The notes beneath the pieces are model-generated. The model did not search any database and was not told the origin of the DNA. It was given only the letters and a program-made list of their open reading frames with translations. This document shows positions 27,678-35,967 of a stretch of DNA of 64,000 bases, in pieces. Source of the stretch: an uncultured Rubrobacteraceae bacterium (lineage in GTDB: Bacteria; Actinomycetota; Rubrobacteria; Rubrobacterales; Rubrobacteraceae); assembly GCA_902806065.1 (NCBI GenBank), contig CADCVE010000001.1:1-64000 (forward strand), written 5' to 3'. The number at the start of each line of letters is the position of its first letter. Positions within the stretch are counted from its first letter, which is position 1. Position numbers and translations under genes: made by a program.

Positions 27678-28724
27678 TTGGGGAAGCACGAGAACACGTC
27701 CCAGGGGGGAACGTCCCGATACGAGGCCGCCGGTGTCTCCATAAATCGGGGCGACGAGGCAGTGGATCTGATGCGTCCGGCCCTCGAAGCCACCCATGGC
27801 CCAGAGGTCGTCTCTTATCCTGGTGGCTTCGCCGGTCTCTACGCCCTTCAGGGCTTCGACGACCCGATCCTCGCATCCTCCATAGACGGTGTTGGTACCA
27901 AGGTCCTCGTCGCCAGAGCACTCGGGCAGTACGGGTCTATAGGCGCGGATATCGTCAACCACTGTGCCAACGACGTCCTCGCTACCGGTGCCCGGCCTCT
28001 CTTCTTCCTCGACTATGTAGCGAGCGGCAAGCTGGAGCCGGGGAGCGTCGCCGGGATTGTCCGGGGAGCTGCGGAGGCGTGCGGGGCTCTAGGCATAGCT
28101 CTGATCGGCGGCGAGACGGCGGAGATGCCGGGGTTGTACGGTGCGGGTGACTTTGACGTGGTCGGGACGTGCGTGGGCGCCTGTGAGAGGGGGGAGGCCG
28201 TTACCGGTGAGAGAGTGGAGGTGGGGGACGCCGTGATCGGGCTTCCCTCCAACGGTCTGCACACTAACGGCTACACCCTGGCCCGTGAGGTGGTCGAAGA
28301 CGCGGGCCTCTCGTATTTCGAGACGCCGGAGGGCTTGGACCGCACGATAGGAGAGGAGTACCTCGTCCCGCACCGGGCGTATGTGAGCGAGATAATGGCC
28401 CTCCGGGAGTCGGTCGACGTGCATGGCATGGCCCACATCACGGGCGGTGGCCTACCCGGCAACCTGCCCCGCGCCCTGGGCGGCCTAGGCACGCGGTTGA
28501 ATTTCGCGTTCTGGGAGGAGCCGCCGGTGTTTGGCTTTATACGCTCCAGGGGCGGGGTGGCGGAAGAGGAGATGCGCCGGGTCTTCAACCTCGGGGTGGG
28601 TTTCTGCGCTGTCGTAAGAGAAGCGGAGTCCGGTAAAGCTCTGGAGGTGCTGCGCAATGTGGGTTGCGAGGCTTGGCGTATTGGGGAGGTCGTGGAGGGA
28701 GGGGACGTGGAGTTTGTCTCCTGA
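27678..28724 (+). CDS. purM: phosphoribosylformylglycinamidine cyclo-ligase (AIR synthetase)
   Basis: 348 residues from a TTG 3 nt after the previous stop. RYEAAGVSINRGDEAVDLM, ILASSIDGVGTKVLVA, GGETAEMPGLYG and HITGGGLPGNLPRAL are standard PurM motifs. Step 5, FGAM to AIR. Overlaps purN by 11 bp. Confidence 0.97.
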   Translation: MGKHENTSQGGTSRYEAAGVSINRGDEAVDLMRPALEATHGPEVVSYPGGFAGLYALQGFDDPILASSIDGVGTKVLVARALGQYGSIGADIVNHCANDVLATGARPLFFLDYVASGKLEPGSVAGIVRGAAEACGALGIALIGGETAEMPGLYGAGDFDVVGTCVGACERGEAVTGERVEVGDAVIGLPSNGLHTNGYTLAREVVEDAGLSYFETPEGLDRTIGEEYLVPHRAYVSEIMALRESVDVHGMAHITGGGLPGNLPRALGGLGTRLNFAFWEEPPVFGFIRSRGGVAEEEMRRVFNLGVGFCAVVREAESGKALEVLRNVGCEAWRIGEVVEGGDVEFVS

Positions 28725-29322
28725 GCGGGCGCCAGAGGCTCCGCCGAAGGCTTTGCCGGAGGGTTCGCGGTTCGCGGTGCTCGTCTCGGGTTCGGGGACG
28801 AACTTGCAGGCGCTGCTCGACGCTTATCCGCGGGAGGTGGTCGTGGTGGCCGGGGATAGGGAGGAGGCGTTCGCGTTCGAGCGGGCGCGGCGGGCGGGAG
28901 TGCCTGTGGAGTACGTGGATCCGGGAGAGTTCGAGACACGCAAGGAGTTCGATGGGGAGCTTGCCGAGAGAGTAGCCCGGCATGATGTGGGGCTCGTAGT
29001 TGGGGCGGGGTACATGCGGGTGTTGACGCCCGCTTTTTTGGAGCGGTTCCCTGCGGTAATAAACGTCCACCCGTCGCTGCTACCGGAGTTCAGAGGATTG
29101 AATGCCGTGAGGAGGGCTTTGGAGGCGGGGGTGAAGGAGACGGGGGTGACGGTGCATTTTATGGTCGAGGAGGTAGACGCGGGGCCGATGATCTCTCAGG
29201 AGGCGGTTCCGGTCTTGCCGGGGGAGACGGAGGAGACGTTGTTGGAGAGGCTGCACCTGGTCGAGCACCGGTTACTCGTGGGGGCAGTCTCGGACTATTT
29301 TAGGGGGAAGGTGAAGCCTTGA
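28714..29322 (+). CDS. purN: phosphoribosylglycinamide formyltransferase
   Basis: The TTG at 28714 has a strong ribosome site (GGAGGGAGGGGACGTGGAG) inside purM and gives 202 residues. VLVSGSGTNLQALLDA (nucleotide loop), NVHPSLLPEF with the catalytic His, and DAGPMISQEAVPV with the catalytic Asp are present. Folate-dependent step 3, GAR to FGAR. Overlaps purH by 4 bp. Confidence 0.95.
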   Translation: MSPERAPEAPPKALPEGSRFAVLVSGSGTNLQALLDAYPREVVVVAGDREEAFAFERARRAGVPVEYVDPGEFETRKEFDGELAERVARHDVGLVVGAGYMRVLTPAFLERFPAVINVHPSLLPEFRGLNAVRRALEAGVKETGVTVHFMVEEVDAGPMISQEAVPVLPGETEETLLERLHLVEHRLLVGAVSDYFRGKVKP

Positions 29323-30902
29323 AGCGCAGGGCGTTGATCTCGGTCTCGGATAAAAAAGGAGTTGCGGCGTTCGCGCGCCAACTGCATAAGCTGGGGTTCG
29401 AGATCATCTCGACCGGTGGGACCGCGAGGGCTCTGGAGGAGGCGCGAATACCCGTCATCCCGGTCTCCAAAGTCACGGGCGCGCCGGAGATGCTCGGCGG
29501 GAGAGTCAAGACGCTGCACCCCAGGATCCACGGCGGCATCCTCGCCGACCTAGAAGACCCGGATCAGGTCACGGAGCTCGTGACCCATGACATAGGCCCG
29601 ATAGATCTCGTGTGCGTGAACCTGTACCCGTTCGAGGAGACGATCACGGGGGAAGCCTCGGAGAAGGAGGCTATCGAGCAGATAGACATAGGCGGCCCCG
29701 CGATGCTCCGGGCCGCGGCGAAGAACTTCAAGAGCGTAACCGTCGTGCCCTCGCCGAAGTTCTACAAAGAAGTCGCCTCCGAACTAGAGCTCGGCCAGGT
29801 CGAGGAAGAGACGAGGAAGAGACTCGCACTCGAAACCTTTCGCAGGACCGCCGAGTACGACGCCGCCATCGCTGTGTGGCTCGCCGGACGAGTCGAAGAA
29901 GAGGCTCCGAACGCGGAGGCCGACGATGTTGCCACACGCGACGCAAGTTTTCCGGAGGTCTTGACGAGGCGCTACGAGCGCCAGCTCTCCTTGCGCTACG
30001 GGGAGAACCCGCACCAGGAGGCCGCTTACTACGCCGAGGCGAACGGGAGCGGGGCTTCTCACTTGCTCTCGGGGGTGGAGCGGGTGCAGGGGCGGGAGTT
30101 GTCGTTCAACAACCTCTACGACGTGGATGCCGCCCGTACCCTGCTCGCGGATCTCGCCGAGTCCGGGGAACTGGCGGCGGCGGTTATCGTGAAGCACGCT
30201 AACCCGTGTGGGGCGGCGGTTGGAGAGAGTCTCGGGGAGGCTTATCGCAAGGCCTTCGCCTCCGACCCGACCTCGGCCTACGGTGGCATCGTGGCTTTGA
30301 GCAGGGTTGTGGATGGGGAGCTAGCGAGAGAGATCGCCGAGATCTTCACAGAGGTGCTTATCGCTCCGGGATTCGATGAGGAGGCCCGCGAGGTCTTTTC
30401 GGGGAAGCCGAACATGATCGTGCTGGAAGCGGGTCTGTTGGAGCGTCCGGAGCTCTCTGCCAAGTACGTGACGGGGGGCCTTCTCGTTCAGGAGACCGAC
30501 CGGGTGGAGGATGACTCCGGGTACGAGCTTGCCACGATAGTGAACCCTTCGCCTCCCCAGCTAGGAGACCTGCTCTTCGCGTGGAAGGTTGCCAGGAGCG
30601 TAAAGAGCAACGCCATCGTGCTCGCGAGAAACGGGGCGACGGTTGGGATCGGGGCGGGGCAGACGAGCCGGGTGGCGTCGGCGGAGATCGCGGTGAAGAA
30701 CGCGGGCGAGAGGGCGACCGGATCCGTGGCGGCAAGCGATGCTTTCTTCCCGTTCGCCGACGGCGTGGAGGCACTGGCGGAGGCGGGAGTGGAGGCCGTC
30801 ATTCAGCCCGGTGGCTCCAAGCGCGACGCAGAGGTCATCCAGGCGGCGAACCGGCGTGGCGTGTCGATGGTTGTCACCAAGCGGCGTCATTTCCTGCATT
30901 GA
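29319..30902 (+). CDS. purH: bifunctional AICAR formyltransferase / IMP cyclohydrolase
   Basis: 527 residues from a TTG. The N-terminal cyclohydrolase (ALISVSDKKGVAAFARQL, ISTGGTARAL, GGRVKTLHPRIHGGIL) and the C-terminal formyltransferase (KHANPCGAAVG, with catalytic KH) are complete. Last two steps to IMP. Its TGA overlaps the next TTG. Confidence 0.97.
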   Translation: MKRRALISVSDKKGVAAFARQLHKLGFEIISTGGTARALEEARIPVIPVSKVTGAPEMLGGRVKTLHPRIHGGILADLEDPDQVTELVTHDIGPIDLVCVNLYPFEETITGEASEKEAIEQIDIGGPAMLRAAAKNFKSVTVVPSPKFYKEVASELELGQVEEETRKRLALETFRRTAEYDAAIAVWLAGRVEEEAPNAEADDVATRDASFPEVLTRRYERQLSLRYGENPHQEAAYYAEANGSGASHLLSGVERVQGRELSFNNLYDVDAARTLLADLAESGELAAAVIVKHANPCGAAVGESLGEAYRKAFASDPTSAYGGIVALSRVVDGELAREIAEIFTEVLIAPGFDEEAREVFSGKPNMIVLEAGLLERPELSAKYVTGGLLVQETDRVEDDSGYELATIVNPSPPQLGDLLFAWKVARSVKSNAIVLARNGATVGIGAGQTSRVASAEIAVKNAGERATGSVAASDAFFPFADGVEALAEAGVEAVIQPGGSKRDAEVIQAANRRGVSMVVTKRRHFLH

Positions 30903-31387
30903 GAGATCGGGGTTCAACGGAAAGCACGAACGAGGAACCCAGAGGCAACCTAAGCCAGGAGCCACGGCTCGCGGATGCCGTGGAATTCGCCGAGCGGATC
31001 GTGTACTACGGCGCGGCGGTCTTCTTGCTTACAACCGTTTGCATGGTCTTCTTCTCGGCGGGGACCAGTCTCTTGAGTGTCAGGGAGCTTGGGGCGCTGG
31101 AGACGGCGTTGGAGGTTCTCGACAAGGTACTTTTGATCTTTATCTTCGCGGAGCTTTTGAGGACCGTTAGCACCATAGTAAGGGAGCACGAGATAGTCGC
31201 CGAGCCGTTCTTGCTCATCGGTATGATAGCGGTCGTCCGGCGAATCCTGGCCGTGACGATCACCATAGAGCAGAACCTCGGCACACCACAGTTCGAGAGC
31301 TTGCTGCTGGAACTCGGGGTGTTGACGGTGCTCGTGATCTCGCTCGCCATCGCCCTCTACTTTACCCGCCGCGCCGGAACCCGCTAG
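30899..31387 (+). CDS. PsiE-like four-helix membrane protein
   Basis: The TTG at 30899 overlaps the purH stop by 4 bp and gives 162 residues. After a polar N-terminus there are four hydrophobic helices; ALETALEVLDKVLLIFIFAELLRTV followed by FLLIGMIAVVRRILAVTI matches the PsiE (phosphate-starvation-inducible E) family. The role of that family is not well defined. It is the last gene of the purine operon. Confidence 0.8.
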   Translation: MRDRGSTESTNEEPRGNLSQEPRLADAVEFAERIVYYGAAVFLLTTVCMVFFSAGTSLLSVRELGALETALEVLDKVLLIFIFAELLRTVSTIVREHEIVAEPFLLIGMIAVVRRILAVTITIEQNLGTPQFESLLLELGVLTVLVISLAIALYFTRRAGTR

Positions 31388-31438
31388 AGTATCGAAGATA
31401 GAGCCCGGCAGCGCGGTCTGATAAAATCCTCCTCGTCT

Positions 31439-31513
31439 GGGCCAGTAGCTCAGTGGTAGAGCAGGGGACTTTTAATCCTCGTGTCGAAGGTTCGATCCCT
31501 TCCTGGCTCACCA
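31439..31513 (+). tRNA. tRNA-Lys (TTT)
   Basis: Acceptor GGGCCAG/CTGGCTC, anticodon loop CTTTTAA (TTT), T loop TTCGATC. CCA is encoded (31511-31513). Confidence 0.97.
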
Positions 31514-31527
31514 GCCGAACAGCTTAT

Positions 31528-31588
31528 GCCCCCGTCGTCTAAAGGCCCGGGACAACGCCCTTTCAAGGCGAGTCGGATGGTGGGGGCA
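31528..31588 (+). pseudogene. tRNA-Glu pseudogene, T arm lost
   Basis: The 61-nt sequence matches the intact tRNA-Glu at 32698 over the acceptor (GCCCCCG/TGGGGGC), the D region (TCGTCTAAAGGCCC) and the anticodon arm (CGCC-CTTTCAA-GGCG). The variable region and T arm are reduced to AGTCGGATGG. The 14 bp before it (GCCGAACAGCTTAT) also match the flank of the intact gene, so this is a diverged duplicate. Confidence 0.8.
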
Positions 31589-31738
31589 TCTTATAGTACC
31601 GAACCCAAACATCAACCGAATAAGCACAACGACGCCTGGAACCAACTATAAGGGTCAGTAGCGGAGGACGTACCCGGAGGTTTTCGAAGTGCTCGATCAG
31701 GATTAGGTTTTACACGACCAACAGCGTTAGGAGCGGGT

Positions 31739-31942
31739 TTGGGCTATACATATATAGAAGAAGCACAAAAGTACCCGGAGTCCGAGCTAAAGATCATCTA
31801 CCTCAAAGACCTGAGAATCTTGAAGGGCAACATGTCCTTGTCGAGGGACGGTTACTACACTCCTGCTGTAGCTCGCTCCATATCCATGCTCAGAAACAAG
31901 TACCCCCTGGACTACGTAGCTTTCGAGGGGGAGTTGAGGTAA
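31739..31942 (+). CDS. small hypothetical protein
   Basis: 67 residues from a TTG with AGGAG 5 nt upstream. Composition is protein-like (LKIIYLKDLRILKGNMSLSR, MLRNKYPLDYVAFEGELR). No family is recognised, and it may be a fragment. The flanking stretches (31589-31738 and 31943-32151) show nothing. Confidence 0.4.
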   Translation: MGYTYIEEAQKYPESELKIIYLKDLRILKGNMSLSRDGYYTPAVARSISMLRNKYPLDYVAFEGELR

Positions 31943-32151
31943 CGAGCCAGCGCACATTGCCTAAGATCAAACTCGATTGCTTTTGGTCATGGAGGCTACC
32001 GAGAGTAGACCTTTATTTCCTCTTCTTCTGTCTCCCGATGTTCGGAATGCCCGCCCAACGTTACCCGGGATGATCCTGTTTGCAGTATCACATTCTTTCA
32101 GACCGTAGCGGATACAATCCGGTCCATCATGGCTTCATCAATCAGGAGAGT

Positions 32152-32570
32152 ATGATGTTCCATCTCACTTACGTAAGCAGTGCGGCGCAAGACTTCTCGA
32201 AGACCGATTTGAATAAGTTGCTGGCGCAGTGCCGCGAAAACAACGCAAAATTGGGTCTAACAGGAATGTTGCTGTATAAAGACGGCAACTTTATGCAGGT
32301 CCTCGAAGGGGAAGAGGGAGTAGTTCGTGAGGTCTACGCAAAGATCAGCACCGATCCACGCACACAGGGGAGATCATCTTGCACCAGGGCCCCCTGGAAG
32401 AGAGGCAATTCCCCGACTGGTCGATGGGTTTGCGCGATCTGGACTCACCGGAGGCTCGTGCCACCCCCGGCTATAGCGAGTTCTTGAACACGCCGTTAAC
32501 CGGACAGGAATTCTCCGGAAAGCCCAACCGCTCCCAGAGGCTGCTACTCACGTTCAAGAAGAGCATGTAA
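32152..32570 (+). pseudogene. BLUF blue-light sensor with a single-base frameshift
   Basis: ATG 32152 (ribosome site CAGGAG) starts MMFHLTYVSSAAQDFSKTDL. The flavin-contact residues of BLUF domains are present: Tyr in LTYVS, Asn in RENNAKLGLTGMLLY, Gln in GNFMQVLEG. Near 32361 one base is missing, and the frame moves to HQGPLEERQFPDWSMGLRDL, which carries the BLUF Trp/Met strand, ending at 32570. Restoring one base gives a normal 139-residue stand-alone BLUF protein. As written, only the first ~70 residues are in frame. Confidence 0.82.
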
Positions 32571-32697
32571 AGTGCGGTGGGGGCAGCGTGGGGGTGAAAG
32601 CTCCTATTAGCCCTCTCCAAGCTGACACGATATACTGTTCATGTGTGCCAGTACTCAGCCTATACACGGGCTCTGGCTCATGAACCGAATGGCTTAT

Positions 32698-32770
32698 GCC
32701 CCCATCGTCTAGAGGCCCAGGACACCGCCCTTTCAAGGCGGCGGCACGGGTTCGAATCCCGTTGGGGGCA
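32698..32770 (+). tRNA. tRNA-Glu (TTC)
   Basis: Acceptor GCCCCCA/TGGGGGC, anticodon arm CGCC-CTTTCAA-GGCG (TTC), T arm ACGGG-TTCGAAT-CCCGT. Intact parent of the pseudogene at 31528. Confidence 0.97.
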
Positions 32771-32793
32771 CGCTCCGGGGGAGACTCCGCGGA

Positions 32794-32865
32794 GGGCGAT
32801 TAGCTCAGGGGTAGAGCGCCTCCCTTACAAGGAGGAGGTCGCTGGTTCGAAACCAGCATCGCCCA
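32794..32865 (+). tRNA. tRNA-Val (TAC)
   Basis: Acceptor GGGCGAT/ATCGCCC, anticodon arm CCTCC-CTTACAA-GGAGG (TAC), T loop TTCGAAA. 23 bp after tRNA-Glu, probably one transcript. Confidence 0.97.
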
Positions 32866-33008
32866 CTTTGAAAGGCTGATAGAAACGCCGTTTTTGATGG
32901 CTCTTGCGTGACCCAGGACAGCAGATAATGGGCGAAACTTAGTATTTCTTGGCGGGACTTAGCCGGGTTAGCGGTCGCAGTTACGGTCAATTTTGAGGAG
33001 GCGAGCCC

Positions 33009-33683
33009 ATGAACGAGATGACCGAACTAGACGCCCCACTGGCCTTGATGCTCCGCACGCCGGACGAGCCCGGTACGCTGCATGCGCTTACGCGTGTGAT
33101 CCTCGAACACCGGGCGAACATTATCCACGTCGATATCGCTGAGCGGCACAAGGATGGATCGACGACCTACTTCGAGCTCGAGAACGTCCCTGCCCCGGAT
33201 GCGCTGATCGCCGACCTCTGCGCGCTGCCGATCGTTAGGGAGGTAGAGCGGGCGCCGTCGTTCGCCAAGGTGTACGGCAAGCGAATCATCGTGGTCGGCG
33301 GCGGGGCGCAGGTAGGCCAGGTGGTGGTAGGCGCGGTCGCCGAGGCTGACCGCCACAACATCCGCGGCGAGAAGATCTCCGTAGACACTATCCCACTTGT
33401 CGGCGAGGAGGATCTGGCCGATGCGGTGCGGGCCGTGGCCCGCCTCCCTCGGGCGGTGGCGCTGGTGCTCGCTGGCGCGCTCATGGGCGGCGATATCGCG
33501 CAGGCCGTCTACGAGATCCGCGAGAAAGGGATCGTCGTGCTCTCGCTGAACATGTCCGGCAGCGTCCCGGACGCCGCCGACCTGGTAGTCAGCGACCCGG
33601 TCCAGTGCGGGGTGATGGCCGTGATGGCTGTCTCCGCTTCGGCCCGCTTCGACATCAACCGCCAGCGAGGCCGCCGCTACTAA
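33009..33683 (+). CDS. ACT-domain protein with DUF5612-like C-terminal domain
   Basis: 224 residues; GAGGAGGCGAGCCC precedes the ATG. Residues ~10-80 are an ACT domain (LMLRTPDEPGTLHALTRVI, then ANIIHVDIAER), a small-molecule, often amino-acid, sensing fold. The rest (KRIIVVGGGAQVGQVVVGAV, then DTIPLVGEEDLADAVRAVARL) resembles the DUF5612-type region found after ACT domains, with Rossmann-like strands. No catalytic motif is evident, so it is probably regulatory. It is not linked to an amino-acid operon here. Confidence 0.7.
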   Translation: MNEMTELDAPLALMLRTPDEPGTLHALTRVILEHRANIIHVDIAERHKDGSTTYFELENVPAPDALIADLCALPIVREVERAPSFAKVYGKRIIVVGGGAQVGQVVVGAVAEADRHNIRGEKISVDTIPLVGEEDLADAVRAVARLPRAVALVLAGALMGGDIAQAVYEIREKGIVVLSLNMSGSVPDAADLVVSDPVQCGVMAVMAVSASARFDINRQRGRRY

Positions 33684-33847
33684 CGCCAGCCTACGCCTGG
33701 AGTAGAGAAGTAAAGACTTCCCAACGAGTCTCCCGATCTAGTGATGGTATGAGCGCGAACGGCGATTACTACCGGTAGTGGTGTGCTTCGTTGGTGGAGA
33801 ACGTTGGCTACAATTAAGTGGAACTTTGCATGAATAAGGGGGAACTG

Positions 33848-34258
33848 TTGAAGAGATTAATGATCCTGGGAGCGTTGCTCGCGATGTTGCTGACGGCATT
33901 CGCGCCGTTGGTCCTGGCGCAGCAGGTGGTGGATCCCATACTCGATGTCTCCGAGGATACTAGTACTAATACTGCCCCGAACGTCGGGCCTGCCGTTGGT
34001 TGCCAGGAGTTGTACGATAGTCCTACTGCCTTCTGCATTCTAGACGAGAACGGTCTTATAACGCTGCCCGATGGCTCGACTGCTCCCGTGGTGGTAGAGC
34101 CTGACGGATCCGCGTTCGTAATCGGCGCAGACGGCAAACTGACGCTTATCGGCGAAGGGGCCTCGTTTATAGTGGAAGACGAGGATACCGGCGACATCCA
34201 GTACGACAACGAGGACGGCGAGTTGTTGGTCCCCACCTCTCTCGAAACCGCTGGGTAG
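33848..34258 (+). CDS. secreted hypothetical protein
   Basis: The TTG at 33848 with GGGGGA upstream gives a compact signal peptide (MKRLMILGALLAMLLTAFAP, cleavage near VLA-QQ) and 136 residues; ATGs at 33818 and 33830 only lengthen the n-region. The mature protein is acidic with repeated G-x-hydrophobic strands (NGLITLPDGSTAPVVVEPDG, GKLTLIGEGASFIVEDED), suggesting a small beta-rich surface protein. No family recognised. Confidence 0.65.
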   Translation: MKRLMILGALLAMLLTAFAPLVLAQQVVDPILDVSEDTSTNTAPNVGPAVGCQELYDSPTAFCILDENGLITLPDGSTAPVVVEPDGSAFVIGADGKLTLIGEGASFIVEDEDTGDIQYDNEDGELLVPTSLETAG

Positions 34259-34373
34259 CAATTGGGGCCCAAGGGAGTCGGTCACCGGGGTGTATGTTCT
34301 TTTGCGAGCATGTAGCGGTAGTGGAGCGCTTTAGCTAGAATGGCGTGGTATTGGAAGACTGCAGGCTGGGGGG

Positions 34374-34733
34374 TTGCGCTTGAGATCTAATGGTTTAGTG
34401 TTGGTAGGGATATTCGCGGCTTTGTTGCTCGCCGCTGGTATCGCGGTATACGCAGTCTGGGAGCCGTTGCCCGCTGCCGAAGCTGCTCAACCCAACCCCA
34501 GCCCTAACCCCAACCCTCAGCCCAAATCTCCGTCGCCTCCTCCACCTGGCGCTACTCCTCCTGGAGCTCCCAAGACCCCGCCACCACCTCCTCCACCACC
34601 TCCTCCTCCCTCACCAAATCCCGGGACGCTTATGAACGCGGGAGGTCCGGCTGACGGTCCCATGCCGCTCATGCCGGACGGAGGATGCCCGGCGGAGTTC
34701 TCCGTGCAGCGTGACGGGGCTTGCTACCGATAA
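34374..34733 (+). CDS. secreted or anchored proline-rich protein
   Basis: 119 residues from a TTG (a second TTG two codons later is possible). One N-terminal hydrophobic segment (GLVLVGIFAALLLAAGIAVYAV) acts as signal or anchor. A Pro/Asn/Ser-rich stalk (PNPSPNPNPQPKSPS, then a run of about 11 prolines) leads to a Gly/Pro end with two cysteines (GGCPAEFSVQRDGACYR) that may pair. Probably wall-spanning. Lies 115 bp after the previous secreted protein. Confidence 0.65.
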   Translation: MRLRSNGLVLVGIFAALLLAAGIAVYAVWEPLPAAEAAQPNPSPNPNPQPKSPSPPPPGATPPGAPKTPPPPPPPPPPPSPNPGTLMNAGGPADGPMPLMPDGGCPAEFSVQRDGACYR

Positions 34734-34766
34734 CTTCCTGGGCTATCCATTACGTGATAACAAGTT

Positions 34767-34793
34767 CGCCCCTCGCGCACCGTGCGGGGGGCG
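34767..34793 (+). terminator. stem-loop after the proline-rich protein
   Basis: CGCCCCTCGC and GCGGGGGGCG (10 bp, one wobble) around GCACCGT, followed by TTTACG. Confidence 0.55.
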
Positions 34794-34888
34794 TTTACGC
34801 TGGTCCCGGCAGAGCCGTATTCGGGTACGCGTGGCGGTGTGGTTAGAAAAGGTGGACCGCGTTTGGTACACTGCTAATGCCCTTTCGC

Positions 34889-34962
<74 letters not shown>

Positions 34963-35067
34963 CCCATCCCCACGGAAACGTCCTCCCAGTCTGGCTTACG
35001 CCACGTCAGGGTAGACTATCGTCGGTATGAGATCCACGGTACCGGCTATGCGGTGTGGAGGTACTGG

Positions 35068-35313
35068 TTGAAGCAGAGAGAACGGGGCAAGAAGGCTGAG
35101 GACATAATAGGGGAGATGGGCCGCGAGAGGGTCGCCTTGCGGGCCAAAAAGACTACCGTCATGCTCCTCGGAGTCTCCGCTTTCGTGTGTTTGATCTCCG
35201 CTCTCCTCAGCTTCGCGGGCTACCTGCCCTTCGCCTTCGGGTCTTCGATAGTCCTGATAGTAGCCTCCGTAGCCGGCTTCGCTATCAGCATCCTCGAATC
35301 CCGGCGCCCTTGA
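35068..35313 (+). CDS. small two-helix membrane protein
   Basis: The TTG at 35068 (ribosome site GGAGG, 6 nt) gives 81 residues; a GTG at 35053 is an alternative. A basic N-terminal helix (KQRERGKKAEDIIGEMGRER) is followed by two membrane helices and a short tail. No family recognised. Confidence 0.6.
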   Translation: MKQRERGKKAEDIIGEMGRERVALRAKKTTVMLLGVSAFVCLISALLSFAGYLPFAFGSSIVLIVASVAGFAISILESRRP

Positions 35314-35375
35314 CCCGAATCATATACTAGGATCCATATACTAAAACAGTAAGTCAAGACAAAGGAGATCACCTG

Positions 35376-35708
35376 ATGGCGCAACCAATAACGGTGACGA
35401 CGAGCACGTTCGAAGAAGAGGTCTTGAACTCGGAGGTCCCTGTTCTGGTGGACTTCTGGGCTTCCTGGTGCGCGCCATGCAAACAGGTCGCTCCGATCTT
35501 GGACGAGATCGCCGGCGAGTACGAGGGGCTAAAGGTCGCCAAGGTAGACGTGGATGCTGAGTCGGAACTGGCCGGGCACTTCGGCATCTCCAGCATCCCG
35601 ACCATCGCCCTCTTCGAGCCCGGTGAGAAGCCAAAGGCCGTAGTCGGCGCCCTGCCCAAGCAGATGCTCGAATCTACCTTCGAACTCGACCGCTTCGCGA
35701 AGAAGTAG
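35376..35708 (+). CDS. trxA: thioredoxin
   Basis: 110 residues. Active site WCAPCK with Cys32 and Cys35 (motif ASWCAPCKQVAP) and the cis-proline in SSIPTIALF. Cytoplasmic disulfide reductase. Transcribed alone; AAGGAGATCACCTG precedes the ATG. Confidence 0.96.
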   Translation: MAQPITVTTSTFEEEVLNSEVPVLVDFWASWCAPCKQVAPILDEIAGEYEGLKVAKVDVDAESELAGHFGISSIPTIALFEPGEKPKAVVGALPKQMLESTFELDRFAKK

Positions 35709-35818
35709 CCAGGCGTACCTTGACGTGCGGTTGTGCGTCTCCTCCCTTGATAGCCCGCGCCTGGTAATCTAGAATCATCGCTGGAGACGTCCTTCTGGGC
35801 GCTTCGTCTACACTTCAC

Positions 35819-35891
35819 GGCGAGATAGCTCAGTTGGTAGAGCACATGACTGAAAATCATGGTGTCCCGGGTTCGAGTCCCGGTCTCGCCA
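35819..35891 (+). tRNA. tRNA-Phe (GAA)
   Basis: Acceptor GGCGAGA/TCTCGCC, anticodon arm CATGA-CTGAAAA-TCATG (GAA), T loop TTCGAGT. Confidence 0.97.
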
Positions 35892-35967
35892 CTCCCGCAG
35901 CACCTCCGTCGTAAGCTGGGCCTGTCAGCAGGCCCGGGATGTGGCATTACCGGTAAGATCGGAGCGC

